NCBI GenBank assembly: GCA_023461135.1
Contig: JAEWNX010000115.1
Location: 1 to 6,180, forward strand
Reading direction: 5' to 3'
DNA from: Pseudomonadota bacterium
GTDB lineage: Bacteria > Pseudomonadota > Alphaproteobacteria > Caulobacterales > Aquidulcibacteraceae
Length of the DNA stretch: 6,180 nt
Position numbers and translations under genes: made by a program. The notes under the pieces are model-generated. The model did not search any database and was not told the DNA's origin. It saw nothing but the letters and a program-made list of their open reading frames with translations. Below are positions 1 through 6,180 of this stretch, in pieces. The first letter of the stretch is position 1, and each line of letters starts with the position of its first letter.

Positions 1-865
1 CGCGCACTGTCTTCGCCGCAACATCGCTCGCCTCCACGCGCCGCAGCGCGGAGAGCACCTTGAGTTTTTCGGTGCGTATTGCGTCCGCATCCATCGAGTT
101 GGGGGATTCCAACGCCACCAGGCACAGGAGCTGCAGGATATGGTTCTGCACCATGTCCCGGAGCGCGCCGGATTTGTCGTAATAATCGCCCCTGCCCTCG
201 ACGCCGATTTCCTCGGCCACGGTTATCTGCACATGATCGATCGTAGCGCGCGACCATATCGGCTCGACCAGCATGTTGGCGAAGCGCAGCACCAGCAGGT
301 TCTGCACGGTCTCCTTGCCCAGATAATGGTCGATGCGAAACGTGTGTTGTTCGTCGAATACGGCGCCGACGCCGTCATTGATCTGGCGCGCCGAGGCAAG
401 GTCGCGGCCGATCGGCTTTTCCAGCACGATGCGCGATTCCGGCGTCACCAGATCGGCCTCTGCCAGGCGCTGCGCGATCGTCACGAACAGCGTCGGTGCG
501 GTCGCCAAATAGAAGATGCGTGCGGTGTTCTTGCCGTTGCTCAGCGCCTCGCGCAGCGGGCCCCATTCGCTCGCAGGCGCCGAGCCATCGATGCGCACAT
601 ATTCGATGTGCTGCATGAACGCGGCGCACTTTGCCTCGTCCACGCAAGCGCCGGGCGCGAACTTGCCGCGGCTCTCCTCCACCATCTTGCGGAACGCGCC
701 GGTGTCGAGATCCGACCGCGCCGCGCCGATAATGCGCGACTGTTCGGGAATCTGTCCGTCGAGAAACCTGTGCAGCAGCGCCGGGAACAGCTTGCGCAGC
801 GATAGATCGCCCGTGGCGCCGAACACCACGAGATCGAACGGCGGGACGGGAATGAATTCGGCCAT
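1..865 (-). CDS. zwf: Glucose-6-phosphate dehydrogenase, N-terminal part (runs off the left edge)
   Basis: Zwf oxidises glucose 6-phosphate to 6-phosphogluconolactone with NAD(P)+ in the cytoplasm, the entry step of the Entner-Doudoroff and oxidative pentose phosphate pathways. I translated the minus strand by hand: 288 residues are present of the roughly 490 usual for the family, so the C-terminal 40% lies outside. The dinucleotide-binding motif GATGDLSLRK is at residues 16-25, with R50 (GAAR) placed like the arginine that contacts the NADP phosphate. LEKPIGRDL is at 148-156, the active-site signature RIDHYLGKE at 177-185, and H242 (in DMVQNH) sits where the catalytic base is expected. An in-frame TAG five codons upstream (878-880) rules out a longer protein; the ribosome binding site is weak. 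It is divergent from the LacI gene and shares its control region. In many alphaproteobacteria pgl, edd and glk follow zwf, but that side is not visible. Family assignment is very secure. Confidence 0.97.
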   Translation of the reverse strand, partial: MAEFIPVPPFDLVVFGATGDLSLRKLFPALLHRFLDGQIPEQSRIIGAARSDLDTGAFRKMVEESRGKFAPGACVDEAKCAAFMQHIEYVRIDGSAPASEWGPLREALSNGKNTARIFYLATAPTLFVTIAQRLAEADLVTPESRIVLEKPIGRDLASARQINDGVGAVFDEQHTFRIDHYLGKETVQNLLVLRFANMLVEPIWSRATIDHVQITVAEEIGVEGRGDYYDKSGALRDMVQNHILQLLCLVALESPNSMDADAIRTEKLKVLSALRRVEASDVAAKTVR

Positions 866-927
866 GCGCCCAACAAACTAGGATTTGGGGCCCAGCGCAA
901 ACAGGGGCCAAGTGTCTGGCGGCGCTA

Positions 928-945
928 AATTGTCCCGCGACAATT
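928..945. promoter_or_regulatory. Candidate LacI-type operator in the zwf/lacI divergent region
   Basis: The sequence AATTGTCCCGCGACAATT has two perfect 7-base inverted arms (AATTGTC and GACAATT) around a 4-base centre with CG exactly in the middle; 16 of 18 positions are symmetric. An 18-20 bp dyad with a central CG is the usual form of LacI-family operators. It is AT-rich inside a GC-rich region, and lies 62 bases upstream of zwf and 53 bases upstream of the LacI start, so one bound protein could act on both genes. That the neighbouring regulator binds here is inference; a GntR-type protein could also read a TTGT...ACAA dyad. I could not identify convincing -35/-10 boxes. Confidence 0.6.
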
Positions 946-998
946 ACGTTGCCATTTCGCAGCCGCGGCGCCAAAGCTTTGGGCAAGACGGGGCGTTC

Positions 999-2063
999 AT
1001 GGCGGACGACGACAACCCGCCGCCGCGACGCGGCCTAGGCGGGGAAAAGAAACCTACCATCAATGACGTGGCGCGCCTCGCCGGCGTGTCGAAGAAAACT
1101 GTGTCGCGCGTCATCAACCAATCTCCGTTCGTAAAAGAGGCGACGCGGGAGAAGATCAACGCCATCATCGCCGAGATCGGATTTTCGCCCGACCCGCAGG
1201 CGCGCGGCCTTGCCTTCCGCCGCTCTTTCCTGATCGGGCTAGTCTACGACAACCCCAACCCCCAATACGTCGTGAACATGCAGCTCGGCATGCTCGATGC
1301 CATGCGCGGCTCAGGCTACGAACTCGTCGTCCACCCGTGCAATCGCGGCAACCCGACTTTCCTCGCCGATTTCCGGCGATTCATCGAGCGTCAGAAGCTT
1401 TCCGGCGTCGTCCTGACGCCCTCGGTCTCCGAGGACGATCGGGTGAAGGCCGTGCTCGACGAAGTGGGCTGCGCCTACATCCGCATCGCGTCGGTGCCGG
1501 TGGACGAGCCCGCGCACATGATCGTTTCCAATGACCGGCACGGTGGGCGCGCCGCCGCTCGCCACCTGGCGGAGCTCGGCCACACGCGTATCGGTTTCAT
1601 CTCCGGTCCTGCCTCCTTCCGCTCCTCGCACGAGCGGCGCGGCGGGTTCGAGGAAGAGCTGAAGGAGCGTGGACTCAAATTGCAGAGCGACTACGTGATG
1701 CAAGGCGCCTACACGTTCGAAACGGGCATCTCCTGCGCCGCCGAGCTGCTGAAGCGAAACCCGCGACCGACCGCGATCTTTGCCGCGAACGACGAAATGG
1801 CCGCCGGCGTGCTGCACGCGATCCGGCGCGCTGGCTTGAATTGCCCGGAGGACGTCTCTGTCGTCGGCTTCGACGACTTTCAGATCGCCTCAAGCGTTTG
1901 GCCGCCGCTCACCACGGTGCGCACGCCGACGCGCGAGATCGGGCGGATGGCCGCGGAAAAACTGATCGGGCTCGACGCCGCCGAAGATCATGCACGCGAA
2001 GCCGCGCCCGCGACATCGCCGGCTTTGGTGGTGCGCGATTCCAGCGGGCCGGCGCCGCGCTAG
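999..2063 (+). CDS. LacI-family transcriptional regulator (likely sugar-acid responsive repressor)
   Basis: A 354-residue DNA-binding regulator of LacI/GalR type. The helix-turn-helix TINDVARLAGVSKKTVSRVI spans residues 20-39, with S-K-K-T at the start of the recognition helix. The hinge region follows (about 52-70), then a periplasmic-binding-protein-like effector domain from about 75 to 335 with the family landmarks FISGP, AIFAANDEMAAG and VVGFDDF and the C-terminal run TTVRTPTREIGRMAAEKLI. The frame is open back to an ATG at 885, but that would put 38 atypical residues before the DNA-binding domain and place the dyad at 928-945 inside the gene, so I chose ATG 999; its ribosome binding site is weak. 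It is divergent from zwf and 68 bases upstream of kduI on the same strand, so a KDG or uronate intermediate is a reasonable guess for the effector. Family is certain, ligand unknown; kdgR or uxuR-like naming would be premature. Confidence 0.93.
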   Translation: MADDDNPPPRRGLGGEKKPTINDVARLAGVSKKTVSRVINQSPFVKEATREKINAIIAEIGFSPDPQARGLAFRRSFLIGLVYDNPNPQYVVNMQLGMLDAMRGSGYELVVHPCNRGNPTFLADFRRFIERQKLSGVVLTPSVSEDDRVKAVLDEVGCAYIRIASVPVDEPAHMIVSNDRHGGRAAARHLAELGHTRIGFISGPASFRSSHERRGGFEEELKERGLKLQSDYVMQGAYTFETGISCAAELLKRNPRPTAIFAANDEMAAGVLHAIRRAGLNCPEDVSVVGFDDFQIASSVWPPLTTVRTPTREIGRMAAEKLIGLDAAEDHAREAAPATSPALVVRDSSGPAPR

Positions 2064-2090
2064 CGCAAGCAAAGGTGCTTGAATGGGGTG

Positions 2091-2106
2091 CTGACACCGG
2101 TTACCA
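2091..2106. promoter_or_regulatory. Possible second operator upstream of kduI
   Basis: The sequence CTGACACCGGTTACCA contains a palindromic core ACCGGT (2096-2101), again centred on CG, plus an additional matching G/C pair at 2093/2104. Outer symmetry is poor (4 of 8 pairs match). It lies 25 bases upstream of the kduI start in the only gap between lacI and the catabolic genes, where an operator would be expected. The two halves read TGACACC and, on the other strand, TGGTAACC, which look like divergent operator half-sites. It does not resemble the dyad at 928-945. Function is inferred from position and shape only. Confidence 0.35.
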
Positions 2107-2118
2107 AGGCTTCTAGTC

Positions 2119-2124
2119 GAGGAG
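2119..2124 (+). promoter_or_regulatory. Ribosome binding site of kduI
   Basis: GAGGAG lies 7 bases before the GTG at 2132. It is the strongest Shine-Dalgarno match in the window, and it fixes the GTG as the start of kduI, where no ATG is available at the expected N-terminus. Confidence 0.8.
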
Positions 2125-2131
2125 CTCCGTC

Positions 2132-2980
2132 GTGTTCAAGAAGACCTACCACGCCACCCATCCCGACAGCATGGACGGCGTGTCGAACGAGCAATTGCGC
2201 GAGCGCTATCTCATCTCCGGCCTTTTCGCGCCGGATGAGATCGCGCTGAACTACCTGCACTATGAGCGCTTCATCGTCGGTGGCGCGGCGCCTGTTGCGA
2301 AGACGCTCGCGCTGCCCAAGCAAACCGAACCGCAATCGGCCGCCGGCAAGCCATTCCTCGAACGGCGCGAGCTTGGCGTCATCAATGTCGGCGCCGGCCA
2401 GGGTATCGTGAAAGTCGATGGGCAGACGAACGAGCTACAGCCGAAGGATGGGCTCTACGTTCCGATGGGCTCGAACGATGTCGAATTCAGCTCGGTCGAC
2501 AAAGCCAAGCCCGCGAAATACTATCTCATCTCCACACCCGCGCATGCGCGTTACGAGGTGGCGAAAATCTCGATCGACAAAGCCGTGCCGCTGGAACGCG
2601 GCGCTCTCGAGACATCGAACGAGCGCACGATCTACCAATACATTGTGCCGGCGACCGTGAAGTCGTGTCAGCTCCTCCTGGGTCTCACCGAACTCAAAGC
2701 CGGCAGCGTGTGGAACACGATGCCGCCGCACCTGCACGACCGCCGCTCCGAAGTGTATTTCTATTTCGGCCTCGGCGAGAAGGACCGCGTGTTCCATTTC
2801 ATGGGTGAGCCGGACGCGAACCGGCACATCGTGATCGAGAACGACGAAGCCGTCGTCTCGCCGCCCTGGTCGATTCACATGGGCTCGGGCACGGCGAACT
2901 ACACGTTCATCTGGGCCATGGGCGGTGAGAATCTGGACTATACCGACATGAACCAGCTCGATATCTGCCAGTTGAAATGA
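2132..2980 (+). CDS. kduI: 5-keto-4-deoxyuronate isomerase (4-deoxy-L-threo-5-hexosulose-uronate ketol-isomerase)
   Basis: KduI converts 5-keto-4-deoxyuronate, formed from the unsaturated uronate released by pectate or other polyuronide lyases, to 2,5-diketo-3-deoxygluconate in the cytoplasm. The protein has 282 residues, against about 278 in Escherichia coli. It is a cupin-type metalloenzyme: [19 protein letters not shown] (residues 194-212) and [20 protein letters not shown] (244-263) are the family's most conserved blocks. The zinc ligands H200, H202, E207 and H249 are all present, four residues later than in the E. coli protein. Translation starts at GTG with a strong GAGGAG upstream. It is the first gene of a four-gene run and overlaps kduD by four bases (ATGA), so the two are probably translationally coupled. 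Identification is very secure; in E. coli KduI also influences galacturonate and glucuronate use, so the physiological substrate may be broader than pectin. Confidence 0.97.
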   Translation: MFKKTYHATHPDSMDGVSNEQLRERYLISGLFAPDEIALNYLHYERFIVGGAAPVAKTLALPKQTEPQSAAGKPFLERRELGVINVGAGQGIVKVDGQTNELQPKDGLYVPMGSNDVEFSSVDKAKPAKYYLISTPAHARYEVAKISIDKAVPLERGALETSNERTIYQYIVPATVKSCQLLLGLTELKAGSVWNTMPPHLHDRRSEVYFYFGLGEKDRVFHFMGEPDANRHIVIENDEAVVSPPWSIHMGSGTANYTFIWAMGGENLDYTDMNQLDICQLK

Positions 2981-3735
2981 GCGCGAACCCATTCGATCTT
3001 TCCGGCCAAGTCGCGCTCGTCACCGGCGGCAACACCGGCCTCGGACAGGCGATTGCGCTGGCGCTTGCGGAGGCTGGCGCGGACATTGTCTCCACCAGCC
3101 GCCGCCCTGCCGATGACACCGGCGCGCACGTGAAGACGCTGGGCCGCCGCTTTCTTTCCATCCAAGCCGATCTCGGCGCGATCGAACCGATCGCCGGCAT
3201 CATGGATCGCACACTGAAAGAGTTCGGACGGCTGGACATCCTCGTGAACAACGCCGGCATCATCCGCCGCGCGGATTCGGTAGAATTCACCGAGGAAGAC
3301 TGGGACGCGGTGATGGACACGAATCTGAAGTCCGCGTTCTTTCTCGCACAAGCCGCCGGCCGTCACATGATTGCGCAAGGCCGCGGCAAGATCATCAACG
3401 TCGCGTCCATGCTATCCTTCCAAGGCGGCATCCGCGTGCCCTCTTACACCGCGAGCAAAAGCGGCCTTGCCGGCATTACGCGGCTCTTGGCGTGCGAATG
3501 GGCGAACAAGGGCGTCAACGTCAACGCGATTGCGCCAGGCTACATGACGACTGACAACACGGCGGCGCTGCGCGCCGACGAGAAACGCAACGCGGCGATC
3601 CTCGACCGCATCCCCGCAGGCCGCTGGGGCGAAGCCTCGGATCTCGGCGGCGCGGCCGTCTTCCTCGCCAGCCGCGCCTCGGACTACGTGCACGGCGCGA
3701 TCATCCCGGTTGACGGGGGCTGGCTCGCGCGCTGA
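2977..3735 (+). CDS. kduD: 2-keto-3-deoxygluconate-forming short-chain dehydrogenase
   Basis: KduD reduces 2,5-diketo-3-deoxygluconate to 2-keto-3-deoxygluconate with NAD(P)H; it is often annotated as 2-deoxy-D-gluconate 3-dehydrogenase. The 252 residues match the classical short-chain dehydrogenase length and the 253 residues of E. coli KduD. Visible motifs are the cofactor loop TGGNTGLG (16-23), NNAG (91-94), N116, catalytic S144, and Y157-x3-K161 in YTASK, followed by PGYM (187-190) and the C-terminal IPVDGGW. The fold alone would also allow gluconate 5-dehydrogenase; position directly after kduI, with a four-base overlap, and before kdgK is what makes KduD the best call. There is no clear ribosome binding site of its own, which fits translational coupling to kduI. 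Confidence 0.93.
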   Translation: MSANPFDLSGQVALVTGGNTGLGQAIALALAEAGADIVSTSRRPADDTGAHVKTLGRRFLSIQADLGAIEPIAGIMDRTLKEFGRLDILVNNAGIIRRADSVEFTEEDWDAVMDTNLKSAFFLAQAAGRHMIAQGRGKIINVASMLSFQGGIRVPSYTASKSGLAGITRLLACEWANKGVNVNAIAPGYMTTDNTAALRADEKRNAAILDRIPAGRWGEASDLGGAAVFLASRASDYVHGAIIPVDGGWLAR

Positions 3736-3744
3736 GTCGCGCCT

Positions 3745-3750
3745 AAGAGG
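3745..3750 (+). promoter_or_regulatory. Ribosome binding site of kdgK
   Basis: AAGAGG lies 5 bases before the GTG at 3756, in the only 20-base gap inside the four-gene run. It supports the GTG start; the protein then begins MARFVCFGEILIRL, the expected first strand of a PfkB-family kinase. Confidence 0.7.
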
Positions 3751-3755
3751 TCTTC

Positions 3756-4748
3756 GTGGCTCGCTTCGTTTGTTTCGGCGAAATTCTGATCCGGCTCACC
3801 GCGCCCGCGGGCGAGCTGATGCTGCAAACGCCGCAGCTCGGCGTCACCTATGGCGGCGCGGAAGCGAATGTCGCGGTTTCGCTCGCGCGTTTCGGGCACG
3901 ACGCGCACATGGCGACTGTGCTGCCGAACAACGCGCTCGGCCAGGCCGCGCTCACCGAATTGCGCCGGTACGGCGTTGACACAAACCTCTGTGCGCTGAG
4001 CGCAGGGCGCATGGGGCTTTATTTCGTCACCAATGGCGCTGGGCAGCGTGCGCCGGAGGTTCTGTACGATCGCGCCGAGTCCGCGTTCGCCCGCGCCCCC
4101 GAACAGATCGATTGGACAATAGCGCTCGCCGGCGCGGACTGGCTGCACGTCTCTGGCATCACAGCGGCGCTCAACAAGGCATGCGCGGACGCGGCTCTGA
4201 TGTGCATGCGCGCGGCGCGGGCGGCAGGTGTGAAGATTTCCTTCGACGCCAACTTCCGCGCCAAGCTGTGGGAAGCGCGGGGCGACGATCCAAGACCGAC
4301 GCTGGACGCGTTGTTCGCCGAGGCTGACCTGATGTTCGCCGATGCACGCGACATCGGGCTCGTCACCGGCGAAAAATCGGCGAACGAGGAGGAAGCCGCC
4401 CGGATCGCTCTTGCGCGCTACCCGAACCTGCAGCGCATCGCCGCGACCGGACGCAAGGTGCTTGGCGCTGACGCCCATGAACTCAGCGCCGTGACGCTGA
4501 CCCGCGCCGGCGCCGTGCGCACGCGGGCACATGCGGTCACCAGCATCGTCGACCGCATAGGCGGCGGCGACGCGTTCGCGGCCGGCGTCCTGCACGGCCT
4601 GGCGAGCGGCATGCCGGAGCAGCAGATGCTGGACTTTGCCGTCGCGGCAGCCGTGCTGAAACACTCGGTGCGCGGCGACTTCAACTTGGCGACGGCGAAC
4701 GATGTCGCCTTCTATCTCTCCAATTCCGGCGCGGATGTGCGGCGATGA
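3756..4748 (+). CDS. kdgK: 2-keto-3-deoxygluconate kinase (PfkB family)
   Basis: KdgK phosphorylates 2-keto-3-deoxygluconate with ATP to 2-keto-3-deoxy-6-phosphogluconate (KDPG), the substrate of the next gene product. The protein has 330 residues, within the usual 310-340. It shows the ribokinase/PfkB signatures: GGAEANVAVSLARFG (33-47), FDANFR (163-168), and the C-terminal DRIGGGDAFAAG (266-277) with catalytic base D272. The more usual form of that last motif is GAGD; here it reads GGGD, a conservative change in the anion-hole loop. KHSVRGD (302-308) matches the conserved tail of KDG kinases. It starts at GTG with AAGAGG upstream, 20 bases after kduD, and ends in an ATGA overlap with eda. 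PfkB kinases vary in substrate, so the specificity is taken mainly from its place between kduD and eda; fructokinase or tagatose kinase activity is less likely. Confidence 0.93.
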   Translation: MARFVCFGEILIRLTAPAGELMLQTPQLGVTYGGAEANVAVSLARFGHDAHMATVLPNNALGQAALTELRRYGVDTNLCALSAGRMGLYFVTNGAGQRAPEVLYDRAESAFARAPEQIDWTIALAGADWLHVSGITAALNKACADAALMCMRAARAAGVKISFDANFRAKLWEARGDDPRPTLDALFAEADLMFADARDIGLVTGEKSANEEEAARIALARYPNLQRIAATGRKVLGADAHELSAVTLTRAGAVRTRAHAVTSIVDRIGGGDAFAAGVLHGLASGMPEQQMLDFAVAAAVLKHSVRGDFNLATANDVAFYLSNSGADVRR

Positions 4749-5374
4749 TCCAGACGGCTGAAGAAGTGCTCAATCTGTCGCCGGTGATGCCGGTCGTCGT
4801 TGTGGAGGACGTCGATGCCGCCGAGCACCTCGCGCGCGCATTGCTCGCAGGCGGCATCCGCACGATCGAAGTCACGCTGCGCACGCCGGCCGCGCTCGAC
4901 GCGATTGCGCGCATTTCGCACGCCGTGCCGGAAATGATCGTCGGCGCCGGCACGATCCTCAGCCCGGGGGATCTCGACGCCGCGGTGAACGCCGGGGCGC
5001 GTTACGCGCTGTCGCCCGGCGCGACGCCGAAGCTGATGAAGGCCGCGCGTAAGCGGCCGATCCCCTTCATTCCTGGCGTCGCCACCGCAAGCGAGATCCT
5101 GCGCGGCCTCGATCTTGGTTACACCTGCTTCAAGTTCTTCCCGGCCGAGCAACTGGGCGGCGCCGCCGCCGTGAAAGCACACTCGGGTCCCCTCCCCTCC
5201 GCGCGCTTCTGCCCGACGGGCGGCATCACGCGCGACAAAGCGCGCGCCTATCTGTCGCTCGAGAATGTGCTGTGCGTGGGCGGGTCATGGGTAGCGCCGG
5301 CGGACAAGATCAAGGCCGGCGATTGGCGCGGCATCGAAGCGCTGGCGCGCGAAGCAGCGGCGCTCGGCGGCTAG
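4745..5374 (+). CDS. eda: KDPG aldolase (2-dehydro-3-deoxy-phosphogluconate aldolase)
   Basis: Eda splits KDPG into pyruvate and glyceraldehyde 3-phosphate, the common final step of the Entner-Doudoroff and uronate routes. The 209-residue class I aldolase is close to the 213 of E. coli. The Schiff-base lysine is K130 in FKFFPAE (129-135). Other active-site residues are in register three positions earlier than in E. coli: E42 and R46 in IEVTLRT (41-47), T70 in GAGT, and P91 in SPGA. The phosphate-binding loop PTGGI (157-161) and GGSW (179-182) are present. The start ATG overlaps the kdgK stop (ATGA). The last codon and stop overlap the stop of the convergent gene in the tetramer CTAG (5371-5374). 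With zwf about 4 kb away in the same window, this aldolase probably serves both glucose and uronate catabolism unless a second copy lies with edd elsewhere. Confidence 0.97.
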   Translation: MIQTAEEVLNLSPVMPVVVVEDVDAAEHLARALLAGGIRTIEVTLRTPAALDAIARISHAVPEMIVGAGTILSPGDLDAAVNAGARYALSPGATPKLMKAARKRPIPFIPGVATASEILRGLDLGYTCFKFFPAEQLGGAAAVKAHSGPLPSARFCPTGGITRDKARAYLSLENVLCVGGSWVAPADKIKAGDWRGIEALAREAAALGG

Positions 5375-6123
5375 GCCAAGGGTTCGCGCCGCAACGCGCG
5401 GCCGAGCAAGCGGAAGAAGAGCTGCGACTCCGGCCGCTCGCTCGCCTGCCATTCCGGATGCCACTGCACAGCCAGCACCGGCGCGCCATTCACCTCGGCC
5501 GACACCGCCTCGATCACGCCGTCCGGCGCGCGCGCTTCGATGTTGAGACCGGCGCCAAGTCGCTCGACGCCCTGATAGTGCACGCTGACCACATCGAGTT
5601 CGTCGCGTTTGTACGCACGCTGCAACACGCCGCCGTTCGTCAGCTTCACCGGGTGCTGGTGATCGAAATATTCGCTGAAGCTCTGCTCGCTCGGCGCGTG
5701 GTGCGCAATGAGCTCCGGATGCTCGGCCATGTCGCGCCTGAGCGTGCCGCCGAACGCGACATTGAGTTCCTGGAAGCCGCGGCAAATGCCGAAGACCGGC
5801 TTGCCGATCTCCAGCATGGCCTCAATCAGGCGCGCCGTCATCTCGTCGCGGCCGGGATCGAAGGGACCCGGCGCATCGTCGATCAATTCGCCGTAGCGTT
5901 TGGGATCCAGATTGGATGGCGTGCCCGTGAGTAAAAGCCCATCCAGCCGCGGCGCGACCTCCTTGGCCTGCATCAGCGCCGGCATCGCCGGCACGAGCAA
6001 GGCCGCGGCGTCGGCATAAGCCAGCGCCGAGTCGAGATAGCGCGTCATCACCACCTGCGCAGCTTGGCGATCGGTCTCCCGGTTGCAACTGATCACGCCG
6101 AGAACGGGACGATTGTCTTTCAT
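5371..6123 (-). CDS. Gamma-glutamyl-GABA hydrolase-like class I glutamine amidotransferase (peptidase C26)
   Basis: A 250-residue free-standing glutamine-amidotransferase-like hydrolase. The nucleophile elbow GICRGFQELN is at residues 112-121 with C114, and the catalytic pair H222 and E224 lies in AVQWHPEWQ (218-226), giving a complete Cys-His-Glu triad. GLLLTGTPSNLDP (62-74) and SVHYQGVERLG (180-190) are further blocks typical of the PuuD family. PuuD of E. coli has almost the same length and hydrolyses gamma-glutamyl-GABA to glutamate and GABA in putrescine breakdown. No other putrescine gene is visible, so the substrate is inferred and the puuD symbol is withheld; other gamma-glutamyl amides are possible. 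The start ATG is fixed by an in-frame TGA two codons upstream (6127-6129). There is no good ribosome binding site. It is convergent with eda, and their stops share CTAG. Confidence 0.9.
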   Translation of the reverse strand: MKDNRPVLGVISCNRETDRQAAQVVMTRYLDSALAYADAAALLVPAMPALMQAKEVAPRLDGLLLTGTPSNLDPKRYGELIDDAPGPFDPGRDEMTARLIEAMLEIGKPVFGICRGFQELNVAFGGTLRRDMAEHPELIAHHAPSEQSFSEYFDHQHPVKLTNGGVLQRAYKRDELDVVSVHYQGVERLGAGLNIEARAPDGVIEAVSAEVNGAPVLAVQWHPEWQASERPESQLFFRLLGRALRREPLA

Positions 6124-6144
6124 GCCTCAAATCCGCTTCCGCCG

Positions 6145-6160
6145 GCGCCGCCGGCGGCGC
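6145..6160. repeat. Perfect 16-bp GC palindrome upstream of the C26 hydrolase gene
   Basis: GCGCCGCCGGCGGCGC is fully self-complementary and lies 21 bases upstream of the hydrolase start. It could fold in the mRNA leader or be a protein-binding dyad. In DNA this rich in GCC/GGC steps such palindromes arise easily by chance or from Ala/Gly codons of an upstream gene, and there is no T-run that would make it a terminator. No function is claimed. Confidence 0.3.
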
Positions 6161-6180
6161 GACAGTCCCGATCACCAAGG

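Noticed and set aside
140..805. Long plus-strand open frame (221 codons) across the zwf region, plus two shorter ones on either strand
   Set aside because: The minus-strand frame gives a clear glucose-6-phosphate dehydrogenase with all signatures. The others are Arg/Ala/His-rich by-products of high GC with no family features.
903..960. Possible -35/-10 boxes around the 928-945 dyad (for example TAAATT at 926-931)
   Set aside because: No hexamer pair with 16-18 base spacing reached a convincing match on either strand, so no promoter is called.
2066..2081. Small hairpin (CAAGC, 6-base loop, GCTTG) just after the LacI stop, considered as a terminator
   Set aside because: The stem is only five base pairs with no following T-run, so it does not support an intrinsic terminator; read-through into kduI cannot be excluded.
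2435..2992. 185-codon minus-strand open frame opposite kduI
   Set aside because: KduI on the plus strand has all four metal ligands and the expected length; the opposite frame has no motif.
3114..3122. A second copy of TGACACCGG inside kduD, matching the left part of the kduI-upstream site
   Set aside because: It encodes Asp-Asp-Thr-Gly in frame, lacks the right half of the dyad, and nine bases of common codons can recur by chance.
3684..4664. 326-codon minus-strand open frame opposite kdgK
   Set aside because: It lies wholly opposite a well-supported PfkB kinase and the end of kduD; its composition (Arg, Gly, His, Cys-rich) and lack of motifs mark it as an antisense by-product of GC-rich codons.
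5272..5934. 220-codon plus-strand open frame across the eda end and the hydrolase
   Set aside because: It overlaps two proteins with complete active sites on their own frames and shows no recognisable domain.

Overview
The window is GC-rich, tightly packed bacterial chromosome. The gene set and codon use fit an alphaproteobacterium, possibly of the Caulobacterales/Hyphomonadaceae type, but that placement is inferred from style and context and not from a marker gene. No stretch longer than about 135 bases is without a gene. There is no RNA gene, mobile element or CRISPR array.

Layout: (1) 1-865, minus strand: the first 288 residues of glucose-6-phosphate dehydrogenase (zwf), running off the left edge. 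(2) 866-998: a divergent control region with a strong dyad operator at 928-945. (3) 999-2063, plus strand: a LacI-family repressor. (4) 2064-2131: a short gap with a weaker second operator-like dyad and a good ribosome binding site. (5) 2132-5374, plus strand: a compact four-gene run, kduI-kduD-kdgK-eda, with two ATGA overlaps. (6) 5371-6123, minus strand: a class I glutamine amidotransferase-like hydrolase of the PuuD (gamma-glutamyl-GABA hydrolase) family, whose stop codon overlaps that of eda in a shared CTAG.

The four-gene run encodes a complete intracellular route from the unsaturated uronate product of pectin or other polyuronide breakdown. KduI isomerises 5-keto-4-deoxyuronate, KduD reduces the product to 2-keto-3-deoxygluconate (KDG), KdgK phosphorylates it to KDPG, and Eda cleaves KDPG to pyruvate and glyceraldehyde 3-phosphate. 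Zwf feeds the same KDPG pool from glucose through the Entner-Doudoroff pathway, so two sugar branches that meet at Eda lie on either side of one regulator. No lyase, transporter or kdgF is present here.

All genes appear intact, with their key catalytic residues in place. The families are well known. The less routine content is regulatory: two dissimilar candidate operators on either side of the LacI gene, and the terminator-free convergent junction at eda.
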